From Streptomyces hygroscopicus (GTDB lineage: Bacteria > Actinomycetota > Actinomycetes > Streptomycetales > Streptomycetaceae), in assembly GCA_002021875.1 (NCBI GenBank), contig CP018627.1, positions 9,858,001 through 9,922,000 of the forward strand: 64,000 bases of DNA, in the 5' to 3' direction. Position 1 is the first letter of the stretch, and the number at the start of each line of letters is the position of its first letter. Below the pieces are notes generated by a model. The model did not search any database and had not been told where the DNA came from. It saw only the letters and a program-made list of their open reading frames with translations. Shown here in pieces: positions 44,039 through 53,330 of this stretch. Made by a program: the position numbers and the translations under genes.

Positions 44039-44679
44039 ACCCCAGCGAACTCCTCGGCGAACTGCGCCGCGTCCGGGTCGTCCCGGTCGTCACCCTGCCC
44101 CACGTACGCCACGCCGACCCGCTCGGCGAGACACTGCTCGGAGCGGGGCTGCCGGTCGCCGAGATCACCTTCCGCAGCCCGGCCGCCCGGGACGGGATCG
44201 CCACGCTGCGCGCCCGCCACCCCGGGCTGCTGGTCGGCGCCGGTACGGTCCTGGACCGCGCGACCGCGGACCACGCCATCGACGCGGGAGCCCAGTTCGT
44301 GGTCGCGCCCGGCTTCAGCCCGGACGTCGTGGACCACTGCCTGGAGCGGGAGATCCCCGTCGTCCCCGGCATCAACAGCCCCACCGGCATCGAGGCGGCC
44401 CTGGCCAGGGGACTGCCCCTGGTGAAGTACTTCCCGGCCGAGGCGTCGGGCGGACTGCGGCTGCTGGACGCCATGGCGGCTCCGTACGACGGGATGGCGT
44501 TCATGCCCACGGGCGGCCTGACACCGGACAACCTCCCCGACTATCTGAGCCGACCGCACGTGGCCGCCTGCGGCGGCACCTGGATCGCCAGTACGGCGCT
44601 GCTGGCCGAGGGCGACTACGAGGCCATCGGGCGCAACGCCCGCCGCGCGGTCGAGATCGCGGCCGAGGCCACCCCTTAA
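44035..44679 (+). CDS. KDPG/KHG-type aldolase (2-dehydro-3-deoxy-phosphogluconate aldolase family)
   Basis: A 214-residue class I aldolase. The Schiff-base lysine is K131 in VKYFPAEASGG and the catalytic Glu is E43 in VAEITFRS; GAGTVLD, VPGINSPTGIEAA and FMPTGGLTPDN complete the family pattern. It cleaves 2-keto-3-deoxy (phospho) acids to pyruvate plus an aldehyde. It therefore predicts that the pathway makes a keto-deoxy acid. Coupled to the UlaG-like gene by a 4-bp overlap. Confidence 0.93.
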   Translation: MNPSELLGELRRVRVVPVVTLPHVRHADPLGETLLGAGLPVAEITFRSPAARDGIATLRARHPGLLVGAGTVLDRATADHAIDAGAQFVVAPGFSPDVVDHCLEREIPVVPGINSPTGIEAALARGLPLVKYFPAEASGGLRLLDAMAAPYDGMAFMPTGGLTPDNLPDYLSRPHVAACGGTWIASTALLAEGDYEAIGRNARRAVEIAAEATP

Positions 44680-44751
44680 AGCCACACTCCGCCGCGCCCC
44701 CTCGAAGCGCGCGGAATGGAACACCCACCCACCACACCCCAAAGGGACAGC

Positions 44752-45588
44752 ATGACCACCACCTATGAACCCGCTCCCGGCACGGCGCTTGAGGGCAAGG
44801 TCGCCATCATCACCGGTGGCGCCTCCGGCATCGGCGAGGCCGTCGGCCGGATCTTCGCGGCCAACCGGGCCAAGGTCCTCCTGGTCGACACCGACGGCAC
44901 ACGACTCCAGCAGGTCGTCACCTCCATCCAGTCCCAGGGCGGCAGCTGCGTGGGCGTCGAAGCCGACGTCACCGAGGAAGACCAGGTCCAGAGCTTCTTC
45001 CGGACCGCCGTGGACGAGTGGGGGCAGGTCGATCTGCTCGTCAACAGCGCGGGCCGCGACTCTCTTTCACCCCCGGTGACCGAGGTGACGCTGGATGAGT
45101 GGAACAAGACCATCGGCCCCAATCTGACCGCGGTCTTCCTGTGCTGCCGCGAGGCGTTCCGCATCATGGAGCAGCAGCCCACCGGCGGGCGCATCATCAA
45201 TATGGGGTCCTCCTCGGCCCGGTTGGCCTCCGGCCCCGGCCACAGCCCCTACCGCGCCTCCAAGCACGGGATGATGGGATTCAGCAAGAACATTCTCCTT
45301 GAGGGCAAGGAGAAGAACATCGGTGTGACGGTGATCAACCCGTCCCACGTCAAGACCCCGATGACCGAGATCATCGACAAGGGCCTGTACGACGGCGACA
45401 TCCCCGCCTACCTCGACGGCTGGCTGGACGACAAGGAACTCGCCGAGGGCATCCACGCCAGCTGCATCGACGTCGACAACGTCGCCGAGGTCTCCCTCTA
45501 CGTGGCCACGCGCACGCCCGACGTCACCATCCCCCAGATCGCGCTCTACCCGACGCACAAGGCACACCGCTACGGCATGGAAGTCTGA
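44752..45588 (+). CDS. Short-chain dehydrogenase/reductase
   Basis: A 278-residue classical SDR: cofactor motif TGGASGIG, the acidic residue after LLVDTDG suggesting NAD preference, NSAGR, catalytic Ser in MGSSSARL and YxxxK in YRASKHG. It is likely one of the polyol or sugar oxidation steps of the pathway. The C-terminus (PTHKAHRYGMEV) is not diagnostic. ATG 44752 has AAAGGGA upstream, and the next gene starts 13 bp after its stop. Confidence 0.92.
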   Translation: MTTTYEPAPGTALEGKVAIITGGASGIGEAVGRIFAANRAKVLLVDTDGTRLQQVVTSIQSQGGSCVGVEADVTEEDQVQSFFRTAVDEWGQVDLLVNSAGRDSLSPPVTEVTLDEWNKTIGPNLTAVFLCCREAFRIMEQQPTGGRIINMGSSSARLASGPGHSPYRASKHGMMGFSKNILLEGKEKNIGVTVINPSHVKTPMTEIIDKGLYDGDIPAYLDGWLDDKELAEGIHASCIDVDNVAEVSLYVATRTPDVTIPQIALYPTHKAHRYGMEV

Positions 45589-45600
45589 GGCGGACGAGCG

Positions 45601-46689
45601 ATGAAAGCAGCAGTACTGCAATCGAAGGGCGTCCTCACCCTCACCGACGTCCCTGCCCCCGCTCCCGTGGGCGACCGCTCCGTCCTCGTCCGCGTCGGCG
45701 GTGTCGGCGTGTGCGGCTCGGACGTGCTGAGATACGGCCGCGGGAAGGCGTATCACTATCCGCTCGTCCTGGGCCACGAGTTCTCCGCCGTGGTCGAGGA
45801 GGCGCCGGAGGGAAGCCGCTTCCGTCCCGGGGACCGCGCCGCGGTCTTCCCCCTTCTGCCCGACCCGGCCGACCCGATGACCCAGATCGGCGAGTACGCC
45901 GTAAGCACCGGCTACGACTACTACGGGTCGCGGCGCGATGGTGCGATGGCGGAGTTCCTCCAGGTGCCCGAGGCCAATCTGGTGCCGGTGGCGCGGGATG
46001 TGCCGCTGGTCCACGCAGCCATGGTGGAGCCCGCCGCGGTCGCCCTGCACGCCATGCTGAAGTTCCAGCTGCCCGCCCATGCCACCGCGCTGGTGATCGG
46101 CGCCGGACCCATCGGCGCGCTGGCCGCCCAATGGCTTCGCATCCTGGGCGCCAGCGAGGTGTACGTGGCCGATGTCGACGAGCGCAAGCGCGCGGTCATG
46201 GCCGGTCTCGGCTTCCCGGTCATCGACGCGTCCGCGGGTGACACGGTGGACGCGGTCCGTGAGCTGACCGGCGGCCGGGGCGTGGACTGCGCGGTGGAGG
46301 CGAGCGGTCTGCCCGCCACCCTGATCCAGGCCATCACTGCGGCGGCCCCGCTCGGCCAGGTCATGCTGCTCGGCGACCTGTCCGGCGATCTGACCCTGCC
46401 CCGCGCCCTGGTCTCCTCCGTCCTCCGCCGTGAGCTGCGTGTCTACGGCACCTGGAACTCCAGGATCACCCCGGCCGGACGCAGCGAATGGGACATGGTG
46501 GTCCACCATCTGGGCCGCGATCTGAAGGTGGCGCCACTCATCAGCCACACCCCGAGCCTGGAGGAGGCACCGGCGATGTTCGCCGACATGCTGGAGCGCC
46601 GCACCTGGTACAACAAGGTCGTCTTCGCGGTCGCCGACCAGGCCCAGGCCGAGCTCATCCGGCCCGGTGTCGTGGGAGGTGTCGCATGA
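45601..46689 (+). CDS. Zinc-type sugar-alcohol dehydrogenase lacking the structural-zinc cysteines
   Basis: A 362-residue MDR enzyme close to galactitol-1-phosphate/sorbitol dehydrogenases. The catalytic zinc residues are present (C38 in GVCGSD, H59-E60 in LGHEFS), and the Rossmann motif is GAGPIGALAAQW. Where relatives have four cysteines for structural zinc, this protein has LLPDPADPMTQIGEYA with none, followed by the conserved YDYYGSRRDG. Phosphorylated polyols are a plausible substrate (family knowledge). The stop overlaps the next ATG. Confidence 0.9.
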   Translation: MKAAVLQSKGVLTLTDVPAPAPVGDRSVLVRVGGVGVCGSDVLRYGRGKAYHYPLVLGHEFSAVVEEAPEGSRFRPGDRAAVFPLLPDPADPMTQIGEYAVSTGYDYYGSRRDGAMAEFLQVPEANLVPVARDVPLVHAAMVEPAAVALHAMLKFQLPAHATALVIGAGPIGALAAQWLRILGASEVYVADVDERKRAVMAGLGFPVIDASAGDTVDAVRELTGGRGVDCAVEASGLPATLIQAITAAAPLGQVMLLGDLSGDLTLPRALVSSVLRRELRVYGTWNSRITPAGRSEWDMVVHHLGRDLKVAPLISHTPSLEEAPAMFADMLERRTWYNKVVFAVADQAQAELIRPGVVGGVA

Positions 46690-47780
46690 AGGCCGCCGTT
46701 CTGCGCCGACCCGGGGAGCTGGCGGTCGAGGACGTGCCCGAGCCCACCGTCGTCGGCGACGACCTGCTGGTGCGGGTCCGGGCGGCCTCCATCTGCGGCA
46801 CCGACCTGCGCATCTTCAAGCACGGCCACTTCAAGATCCCGGACGGGCAGCGCCGGGTGCTGGGCCACGAGGTGGCGGGGGACGTGGTGGCGGCCGGGCC
46901 GCGGGTGTCCGCGTTCCACCCGGGCATGCGGGTCACCGTCACCCCGAACGTGGGCTGTGGCCGCTGCGACATGTGCCGCCACGGCTACAACAACATGTGC
47001 CCCGACTACGAGGCGTTCGGGATCAGCATCGACGGCGGCTTCCAGGAGCTGCTTCGGGTGCCCGGCTTCGCCGTCCAGCGCGGCAACGTCTTCGAGATCC
47101 CCGATGGTGTCTCGTACGCGGAGGCGGCCCTGGTGGAACCGTTCTCCTGCTGCTACAGCGGGCAGCGCGGGCTCCGGGTGGGCCCCGAGGACGTCGTGGT
47201 CATCACCGGCGCGGGTCCCATCGGCGCGTTCCATGTGCTGCTCGGCAAGCTCGCCGGGGCCCGCAAGGTGATCATCTCCAACCGCAGCCGCCCCCGGCTG
47301 GACCTCGCCGCCCGGCTCGGCGCCGATGTGTGCGTCGGGGTCCGCGAACAGGACCTGGCCGAGGTCGTCCGCGAGCACACCGACGGCCGGGGCGCGGACG
47401 TGGTCATCACGGCCGTGTCCGATCCCCAGGTGCAGGCGCAGGCGGCGGAGTTGCTCGCCCCGCACGGCCGGCTCAACTACTTCGCCGGCCTCGGCGCCGC
47501 GCGGACCATTCCCCTCGACACCAACGCCGTGCACTACAAGGGCCTCACCCTGACCGGGACGACCGGCTCGACCAACGGCGACTACGGCCGTTGTCTGCGG
47601 CTGGTCGGCGAGCGCCGCGTCGATCTGTCACCGCTGATCAGTGAGGTGTTCCCCCTGGAGAAGATCCACGACGCCTTCGGCTACGCGGCCTCCGGGGCCG
47701 GAATGAAGGCCATGGTCGCGTTCGACGGCGACCCCCACGCCACCACGACACGCCCCGTGGCTCCGGGGGAAGGCAGGTGA
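46686..47780 (+). CDS. Zinc-dependent sugar-alcohol dehydrogenase
   Basis: A 364-residue MDR enzyme with catalytic zinc residues (C37 in SICGTD; GHE), a full structural-zinc loop [15 protein letters not shown] and NAD motif [11 protein letters not shown]. The mid-part [15 protein letters not shown] is typical of sorbitol/threonine-dehydrogenase relatives. Two MDR enzymes and one SDR in one operon imply at least two distinct oxidation steps. It overlaps the preceding gene by 4 bp and ends 4 bp before the kinase. Confidence 0.91.
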   Translation: MKAAVLRRPGELAVEDVPEPTVVGDDLLVRVRAASICGTDLRIFKHGHFKIPDGQRRVLGHEVAGDVVAAGPRVSAFHPGMRVTVTPNVGCGRCDMCRHGYNNMCPDYEAFGISIDGGFQELLRVPGFAVQRGNVFEIPDGVSYAEAALVEPFSCCYSGQRGLRVGPEDVVVITGAGPIGAFHVLLGKLAGARKVIISNRSRPRLDLAARLGADVCVGVREQDLAEVVREHTDGRGADVVITAVSDPQVQAQAAELLAPHGRLNYFAGLGAARTIPLDTNAVHYKGLTLTGTTGSTNGDYGRCLRLVGERRVDLSPLISEVFPLEKIHDAFGYAASGAGMKAMVAFDGDPHATTTRPVAPGEGR

Positions 47781-47784
47781 CTCC

Positions 47785-49284
47785 ATGACCCACCGCTACG
47801 TCATGGCCCTCGACGCCGGTACCACCAGCATCCGGGCCATCCTCTTCGACAAGGCGGGCGACATCGCCGCGGTCGCCAGCCAGGAGTTCCCCCAGATCTA
47901 TCCGCAGCCCGGCTGGGTCGAGCACAACCCGCTCGACATCTGGAACACGCAGGTCACCGTCGCCAAGCAGGTGCTGGCCCAGGCCGAATGCGGCGCCGAG
48001 GACATCGCCGCGATCGGCGTCACCAACCAGCGCGAAACTGTGGTGATCTGGGACCGTGCCACCGGAGAGCCCATCCACCACGCGATCGTGTGGCAGGACC
48101 GCCGCACCGCCGCGCTGTGCGAGGAGCTCAAGGCCCGCGGCCTGGAGGAGCACGTCAAGCGGACCACCGGGCTGATCATCGACGCCTACTTCTCCGGCAC
48201 CAAGGTGAAGTGGATCCTCGACAACGTCCCCGGCGCACGGCAGCGCGCCGACCGCGGCGAGCTCGCCTTCGGCACCGTCGACAGCTGGCTGATCTGGAAC
48301 CTCACCGGCGGCGCCGCACACGTCACCGACTACACCAACGCCTCGCGCACCATGCTGTTCGACATCACCCGTCTCGACTGGGACCAGCGGCTGCTCGACG
48401 AGCTCGACATCCCCCGCGCGATCCTGCCCGAGGTGCGCCCCACCAGCGAGGTCTACGGCCACACCGATGAGTCGGTGCTGCTCGGCGCCCGGATCCCGGT
48501 CGCCTCGGCCGTCGGCGACCAGCAGGGCGCGCTGTTCGGCCAGGCGTGCTTCGAGGTGGGCACGGTGAAGGCCACGTACGGCACCGGGGCCTCACTGGTC
48601 CTCAACACCGGCGAGGGCCCCGTCTTCAGCGACAGCGGCATGCTGACCACCATCGCCTGGGGCGTCGACGGCGGTGTGGAGTACGCCCTGGAAGGTCTGA
48701 TCTTCGTGGCCGCCGCCTCCATCCAGTGGCTGCGCGACGAGCTGCAGATCGTCTACGACGCCGAGGACACCGAGTACGCCGCCCGGGATGTTCCCGACAC
48801 CAACGGCGTCTATGTCGTACCGGCCTTCGTCGGGCTCGCCGCCCCGTACTGGGACCAGTACGCCCGCGGCGCCATCCTCGGCCTGACCCGCGGCGCCAGC
48901 CGCAAGCACGTCATCCGCGCCACGCTGGAGTCCATCGCCTACCAGATCCGCGACGTCATCACCTGCATGGAGGCCGACTCGGGCATCTCCACCCGGGAGA
49001 TCAAGGTCGATGGCGGAGCCACCGCCAACAACTTCCTCATGCAGTTCCAGGCCGACATCCTCGACGTCCCCGTACTGCGACCCACCGTCATCGAGTCCTC
49101 GGCCCGCGGCGCGGCCTTTCTCGCCGGCCTGGCCACCGGGTTCTGGACGGACCGGGCCGAGCTGACCGACACCTTCCGGCTCGAGCGCCGCTTCGACTGT
49201 GCGATGGACCGCGCCCGGGCCGACCGGCTCTACGCGGGCTGGCAGAAGGCGGTGGGCTGCGCCCGGGACTGGGAGGAGCACTGA
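47785..49284 (+). CDS. glpK: Glycerol kinase
   Basis: A 499-residue FGGY kinase that matches E. coli GlpK in length and in every glycerol-contacting residue at the same numbering: R83, E84, W103, Y135 and D245-Q246. Other motifs are [12 protein letters not shown] (N-terminal phosphate loop), [11 protein letters not shown] and [14 protein letters not shown]. By family it phosphorylates glycerol with ATP to glycerol 3-phosphate. Its place in a sugar-import operon without glpF or glpD is unusual; glycerol, dihydroxyacetone or a small polyol may arise within this pathway. Confidence 0.9.
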   Translation: MTHRYVMALDAGTTSIRAILFDKAGDIAAVASQEFPQIYPQPGWVEHNPLDIWNTQVTVAKQVLAQAECGAEDIAAIGVTNQRETVVIWDRATGEPIHHAIVWQDRRTAALCEELKARGLEEHVKRTTGLIIDAYFSGTKVKWILDNVPGARQRADRGELAFGTVDSWLIWNLTGGAAHVTDYTNASRTMLFDITRLDWDQRLLDELDIPRAILPEVRPTSEVYGHTDESVLLGARIPVASAVGDQQGALFGQACFEVGTVKATYGTGASLVLNTGEGPVFSDSGMLTTIAWGVDGGVEYALEGLIFVAAASIQWLRDELQIVYDAEDTEYAARDVPDTNGVYVVPAFVGLAAPYWDQYARGAILGLTRGASRKHVIRATLESIAYQIRDVITCMEADSGISTREIKVDGGATANNFLMQFQADILDVPVLRPTVIESSARGAAFLAGLATGFWTDRAELTDTFRLERRFDCAMDRARADRLYAGWQKAVGCARDWEEH

Positions 49285-49340
49285 CCCGGCCGCCCATCCG
49301 GCCCGTACCACCGCACGGCTCCGCAGAAGGAGAAACCCAC

Positions 49341-50303
49341 ATGCCGCGGACGTATCCCGCCGCCGCCCGCCCGACGATGTACTTCATCGGCGTCACCACC
49401 ACCAAGTCGTCCATCATGAAGGTCTTTCCGGCCTGGGCGCGTGAGCTGAACCTCGACGCCGTCATCGAGGGCATCGACCTTCCGCTGGACGACACCCCCG
49501 GCCACTACCGGGAGGTCGTCGACTTCATCAAGCACGACCCGCACTCGCTGGGCGCGCTCGTCACCACCCACAAGCTCAACCTCTACAAGGCCGCCCACGA
49601 CCTGTTCGACGGCGTCGGCCACGAAACCGAACTGCTGGACGAGGTCAGCAGCATCTCCAAGCGCGGAGGCCGGCTGTGGGGCCATGCCATGGACCCCCTC
49701 ACCAGCGGCCTGTCCCTGGAGGCCATCGTGCCCGACGGCCACTGGGCCCGCACCGGGGGCGAACTGCTGCTGCTCGGGGCGGGCGGCTCCGCCCTCGCCC
49801 TCACCCTGTACCTGCACAACCGCGCGGCGGCCGGTGGCGACGTCCCCTCCCGCATCGTGGTCACGGGCCGCCGCGAGGCCCGGCTGCGCGAGATGCGCAC
49901 CGTCCACGAACGCCTCGGCTTCACCATCCCCATCGACTACCAGCTCGCCCCCGAGCCGCGCGACAACGACGCCCAGCTGCGGACACTCGCTCCCGGCTCC
50001 GTCGTGGTCAACGCGACCGGACTCGGCAAGGACCGGCCCGGATCCCCGCTCACCGACGCCGCCCACTTCCCCCAGGACGGCATCGCCTGGGACTTCAACT
50101 ACCGCGGCGACCTGGTCTTCCTGGACCAGGCACGGGCCCAGCAGGGCGCCCGCGAGCTGAACGTGGTCGACGGCTGGCTGTACTTCATCCACGGCTGGAC
50201 CCGCGTCATGGCCGAGGTCTTCCACCTCGACATCCCCACCCACGGCCCCACCTTCGAGCGGCTGTCCCGCATCGCCCGCGACGTCACCAAGGAGAACGCA
50301 TGA
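49341..50303 (+). CDS. Shikimate-dehydrogenase-like enzyme (AroE fold)
   Basis: A 320-residue protein with the AroE layout. An N-terminal substrate domain contains FIGVTTTKSSIMKVFPAWA and the catalytic Lys in LVTTHKLNLY (K78); the catalytic Asp is probably D118 in GHAMDPLTSG, in place of NTDG. The NAD(P) domain has LLLGAGGSALAL. Substrate-binding loops differ from biosynthetic AroE, so a cyclic polyol or sugar-acid substrate rather than shikimate is plausible. The stop overlaps the cupin isomerase start. AAGGAGA precedes the ATG. Confidence 0.85.
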   Translation: MPRTYPAAARPTMYFIGVTTTKSSIMKVFPAWARELNLDAVIEGIDLPLDDTPGHYREVVDFIKHDPHSLGALVTTHKLNLYKAAHDLFDGVGHETELLDEVSSISKRGGRLWGHAMDPLTSGLSLEAIVPDGHWARTGGELLLLGAGGSALALTLYLHNRAAAGGDVPSRIVVTGRREARLREMRTVHERLGFTIPIDYQLAPEPRDNDAQLRTLAPGSVVVNATGLGKDRPGSPLTDAAHFPQDGIAWDFNYRGDLVFLDQARAQQGARELNVVDGWLYFIHGWTRVMAEVFHLDIPTHGPTFERLSRIARDVTKENA

Positions 50304-50881
50304 GCGCCACCGCCCCCCGCCCGGCCGTCGTCACCGACTTCAGCCTCGTCACCGGGCTCTCCCAGAGCAAGAAGCCGCTCCAGCGCCGCATCTCCGCCAT
50401 GGCCGGGATGTACGCCGACCAGGAGGCCGCGCGGCGCCTGGCCGAAGAGGACGTCCTGGTCTACGAGTTCTTCGACATGGGCGTCCCCCAGAGCCCGGGC
50501 GAGGTGGCCTACGGCACCAGCATCACCTACCCGGGCAAGGTCGGCGACGAGTACTTCATGACCAAGGGTCACTTCCACTCCGTGCTCGACACCGCCGAGA
50601 TCTACTACTGCCTGCGCGGCCGGGGCCTGATGATGATGGAGAACCCCGAGGGCGATGTGCAGTGGGAGGAGTTCACCCCCGGCAAGGGCGTCTACGTCCC
50701 CGGCCGGTATGCCCACCGCTCCATCAACACCTCGCCCGACGAGCCGCTGATCACCTTCTTCGCCTTCCCCGGCCACGCCGGACACGACTACGGCACCATC
50801 GAGTCCAAGGGCTTCCGCAAGATCGTGGTGGAGCGCGACGGCGCCCCGGCGGTCGTGGACAACCCGAAGTGGGCCCAGTGA
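50300..50881 (+). CDS. Cupin-type glucose-6-phosphate isomerase (archaeal-type PGI)
   Basis: A 193-residue cupin. TKGHFHSVLDTAEIYYCLRG is the signature of the metal-dependent PGI family from Pyrococcus and relatives. The ligands H91, H93, E100 and H139 correspond, with a constant offset of three, to H88, H90, E97 and H136 of P. furiosus PGI as I recall them. It interconverts aldose and ketose 6-phosphates. Bacteria usually use the unrelated large PGI, so this is probably a pathway-specific isomerase. It overlaps its neighbours on both sides by 4 bp. Confidence 0.9.
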   Translation: MSATAPRPAVVTDFSLVTGLSQSKKPLQRRISAMAGMYADQEAARRLAEEDVLVYEFFDMGVPQSPGEVAYGTSITYPGKVGDEYFMTKGHFHSVLDTAEIYYCLRGRGLMMMENPEGDVQWEEFTPGKGVYVPGRYAHRSINTSPDEPLITFFAFPGHAGHDYGTIESKGFRKIVVERDGAPAVVDNPKWAQ

Positions 50882-51807
50882 CGGCCCGGATCGCCGTGAC
50901 GCCCCGCTCGCTGTCCCAGGGCGGTCACCCCGCGCTGGCCGCCTTGGAGGCGGCGGGCTACGACGTGGTCTTCCCCACCCCCGGGCGCCAGCCCACCCGG
51001 GAGGAACAGCTGCGGTTCCTGCCCGCGTGCGTCGGCTATCTCGCCGGGGTCGAGCCCATCACCCGCGAGGTGCTGGCCGCGGCCCCCGCCCTCAAGGTCA
51101 TCAGCCGCAACGGGGTCGGAGTCGACTCCGTCGACCTGACCGCCGCCGCCGAGCAGGGGGTGGCCGTCGAGACCGCCGCCGGAGCCAACGCCCAGGGCGT
51201 CGCCGAACTCGCCATCGCCCTCCTGCTCGCCGGGCTGCGCCGCATCCCACCGCAGGACGCGGCCCTCAAGGCCGGGAGATGGCAGCGGATCGAGGGCCGG
51301 GAAGTGGTGGGACGCACCCTCGGCGTCGTGGGGTGCGGGCAGATCGGCCGCCGGGTCGTCCGGCTCGGACTCGGGCTCGGCATGTCCGTACGCGCCTTCG
51401 ACGCGTTCCCCGACCCGGAGTTCACCCCCGCCGGGGACTTCTCGTACACCACGCTGGAGGACCTGCTCGCCCACTCGGACGCGGTGACCCTGCACTGTCC
51501 GCCCGCGGAGCGGCCACTGATCGACAAGGGCGCCATCGCGGCCATGCGGCCCGGTGCCTATCTGATCAACACCGCCCGCTCGAGCCTGGTCGACGACGGC
51601 GCGGTCCTCGAGGCCCTCGCCGGGGGCAGGCTCATCGGGTACGCCACCGATGTGTACGACCAGGAGCCGCCCGCGCCCCAGGAGCTGCTGCGTCATCCGC
51701 AGGTGATCACCACACCCCATATCGGGGGGTACACCGGGGAGAGTGTGGAGCGCGCCACCCGCGCGGCCGTGGAGAATCTGCTACGGGTACTTAACCCCCC
51801 TTCCTGA
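50878..51807 (+). CDS. D-2-hydroxyacid dehydrogenase (phosphoglycerate-dehydrogenase-like)
   Basis: A 309-residue enzyme of the D-isomer 2-hydroxyacid dehydrogenase family: ISRNGVGVDSVDL, NAD motif GVVGCGQIGRRVV, catalytic Arg in NTARSSLVDDGAV, Glu in YDQEPPAP and His in TTPHIGGYTGE. It would interconvert a 2-hydroxy and 2-oxo acid. GTG 50878 overlaps the stop of the PGI gene (GTGA). It lacks the C-terminal ACT domain of biosynthetic SerA. Confidence 0.92.
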   Translation: MTARIAVTPRSLSQGGHPALAALEAAGYDVVFPTPGRQPTREEQLRFLPACVGYLAGVEPITREVLAAAPALKVISRNGVGVDSVDLTAAAEQGVAVETAAGANAQGVAELAIALLLAGLRRIPPQDAALKAGRWQRIEGREVVGRTLGVVGCGQIGRRVVRLGLGLGMSVRAFDAFPDPEFTPAGDFSYTTLEDLLAHSDAVTLHCPPAERPLIDKGAIAAMRPGAYLINTARSSLVDDGAVLEALAGGRLIGYATDVYDQEPPAPQELLRHPQVITTPHIGGYTGESVERATRAAVENLLRVLNPPS

Positions 51808-51823
51808 GACCACGGAGCGAGTC

Positions 51824-52741
51824 ATGGCTGTCCCGGCGGATGAGGCCGGCAATGTGCTGCACCTCATCACCAGCAAGCTGCCCTACCTACCGGGCGCGCT
51901 GCGCCAGATCGGCGAGTATCTGCTGGCCCACCCCCAGCAGGCGCAGTCGATGACCATTTCGCAGCTCGCCTCGGCCTGTGGAGTGGCCGAGTCGACGGTC
52001 TCCCGGTTCGTCCGCGAGCTGCGCATGGACAGCTATCACTCGCTCCGCCTCAGCCTCGCCGAGGCCACCTTCGCCACCCGGCAGGCCGGCGCGGGCCGGG
52101 ACGAGGAGTTCGTCTACGAGGGCATCCTCCGCGGTGACGAGCCCCCTGCCATCGTGGGCAAGATCGAGCGCAGCAGCCGCCAGACGCTGGCACAGACCGC
52201 CAAGCAGGTCAGCGGCGACGCCATCAGCCGCGCCGTCGACCTGCTGCACGACGCGGACGCGGTGGTGTTCTGCTGCATGGGCTCCTCCAGCATCGCCGCG
52301 GAGGAGGGGGTCATGCGGTTCACCCGGGCGGGCAAGAAGTGTCTGCTCTACCGCGACCAGAGCGTGCAGGTCATGCTGGCCACCATCCTGACGCCGCGGG
52401 ATGTGCTGATCGGCATCAGCGACTCCGGCAAGTCCACCGCGATCGTGGACGCCATGCGGCTCGCCCGGCAGACCGGGGCCACCTCGATCGGCATCACCTC
52501 GGCCCAGGACAGCCCGCTGGCGGAGCTCAGCGACGTACCGCTGTTCACCTCGAACGTCACGGGGGAGGGGCTGTACGGGGAGTCCGTCACCTCCAAATGG
52601 GGCCAGCTCCTGCTGATCGACATCCTCTACGCCACCTACGCGGCGCGCCACTTCGACGACACGCTCCAGCACCTCAAGGAGACCTACGAGGCGGGCATCC
52701 GCCACTCCCGTTCCCCCGGAAGCCCGCCGACGGAGAGCTGA
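51824..52741 (+). CDS. MurR/RpiR-family transcriptional regulator
   Basis: A 305-residue regulator. The N-terminal RpiR HTH contains SMTISQLASACGVAESTVSRFVREL. The C-terminal SIS domain, which binds phosphosugars, contains AVVFCCMGSSSIAAEE and LIGISDSGKSTAIVDAMRLAR. It is the last gene of the import/catabolism cluster, 16 bp after the hydroxyacid dehydrogenase, and is very likely its regulator with a sugar phosphate as effector (family knowledge plus position). Confidence 0.93.
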   Translation: MAVPADEAGNVLHLITSKLPYLPGALRQIGEYLLAHPQQAQSMTISQLASACGVAESTVSRFVRELRMDSYHSLRLSLAEATFATRQAGAGRDEEFVYEGILRGDEPPAIVGKIERSSRQTLAQTAKQVSGDAISRAVDLLHDADAVVFCCMGSSSIAAEEGVMRFTRAGKKCLLYRDQSVQVMLATILTPRDVLIGISDSGKSTAIVDAMRLARQTGATSIGITSAQDSPLAELSDVPLFTSNVTGEGLYGESVTSKWGQLLLIDILYATYAARHFDDTLQHLKETYEAGIRHSRSPGSPPTES

Positions 52742-52754
52742 CCCCCGGGGCCGG

Positions 52755-53330
52755 TCACCTGGACACGATGTGCAGGATCGCCGTGCCGTCCTCGCCGGCC
52801 GCCATCTGGATCACCACGGCGCCGGGCTGAGCGGCCGGCCGCATGGTGTCCACCCTTCCGCACGAGTTGCTGCTGCCGTGGTCGCGCAGCACGGTGATGC
52901 ACCCCTGGCCCGGACCGCTCGCCCCGCCCTGGGACCGGCCATTGCCCGACTTCACCGTGTACTCGACCTTGTTCGGCCCGACCTCGGTCACCGTCAGCGT
53001 CGCCGGACCGGCCGGGCTCGTGAACCGGACCGTCACCGGACCGGACACCGCGATCTCGCAGTTGCCGTCCGCACAGGCGGCGACATCACGCCCGTCCGCC
53101 GCCGGTACGGAGGGTTTCGCCGAGGCGCTGCGACCGCCGGACGGGCTTTTCGAGGGCGGCGCGGAACGGGACGCCGACGGCTGGTCATCGCGCGAGGGCG
53201 CCCCGTCGGTCTCGTCCGAGCCACCGCAGCCGGCCACGGCCACAGCGGTCAGTACCGCCAGCCCAAGACCCACTCCCGGCCGACGCGCTCGTAGCCTTCG
53301 CGCCCTGCGTACCGATGTCGTCGCGGCCAT
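52755..53330 (-). CDS. Small lipoprotein of unknown function
   Basis: A 191-residue lipoprotein: lipobox AVAGC (Cys35), then a Ser/Pro/Lys-rich linker (about 37-85), then a small beta-rich domain with four cysteines (AACADGNCEIAV, GQGCITVL, SSNSCGRV). The ATG at 53330 has GGGGGA upstream; a TTG at 53363 is an unlikely alternative. The domain resembles small actinobacterial secreted domains of unknown role. It converges with the RpiR gene. Confidence 0.78.
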   Translation of the reverse strand: MAATTSVRRARRLRARRPGVGLGLAVLTAVAVAGCGGSDETDGAPSRDDQPSASRSAPPSKSPSGGRSASAKPSVPAADGRDVAACADGNCEIAVSGPVTVRFTSPAGPATLTVTEVGPNKVEYTVKSGNGRSQGGASGPGQGCITVLRDHGSSNSCGRVDTMRPAAQPGAVVIQMAAGEDGTAILHIVSR

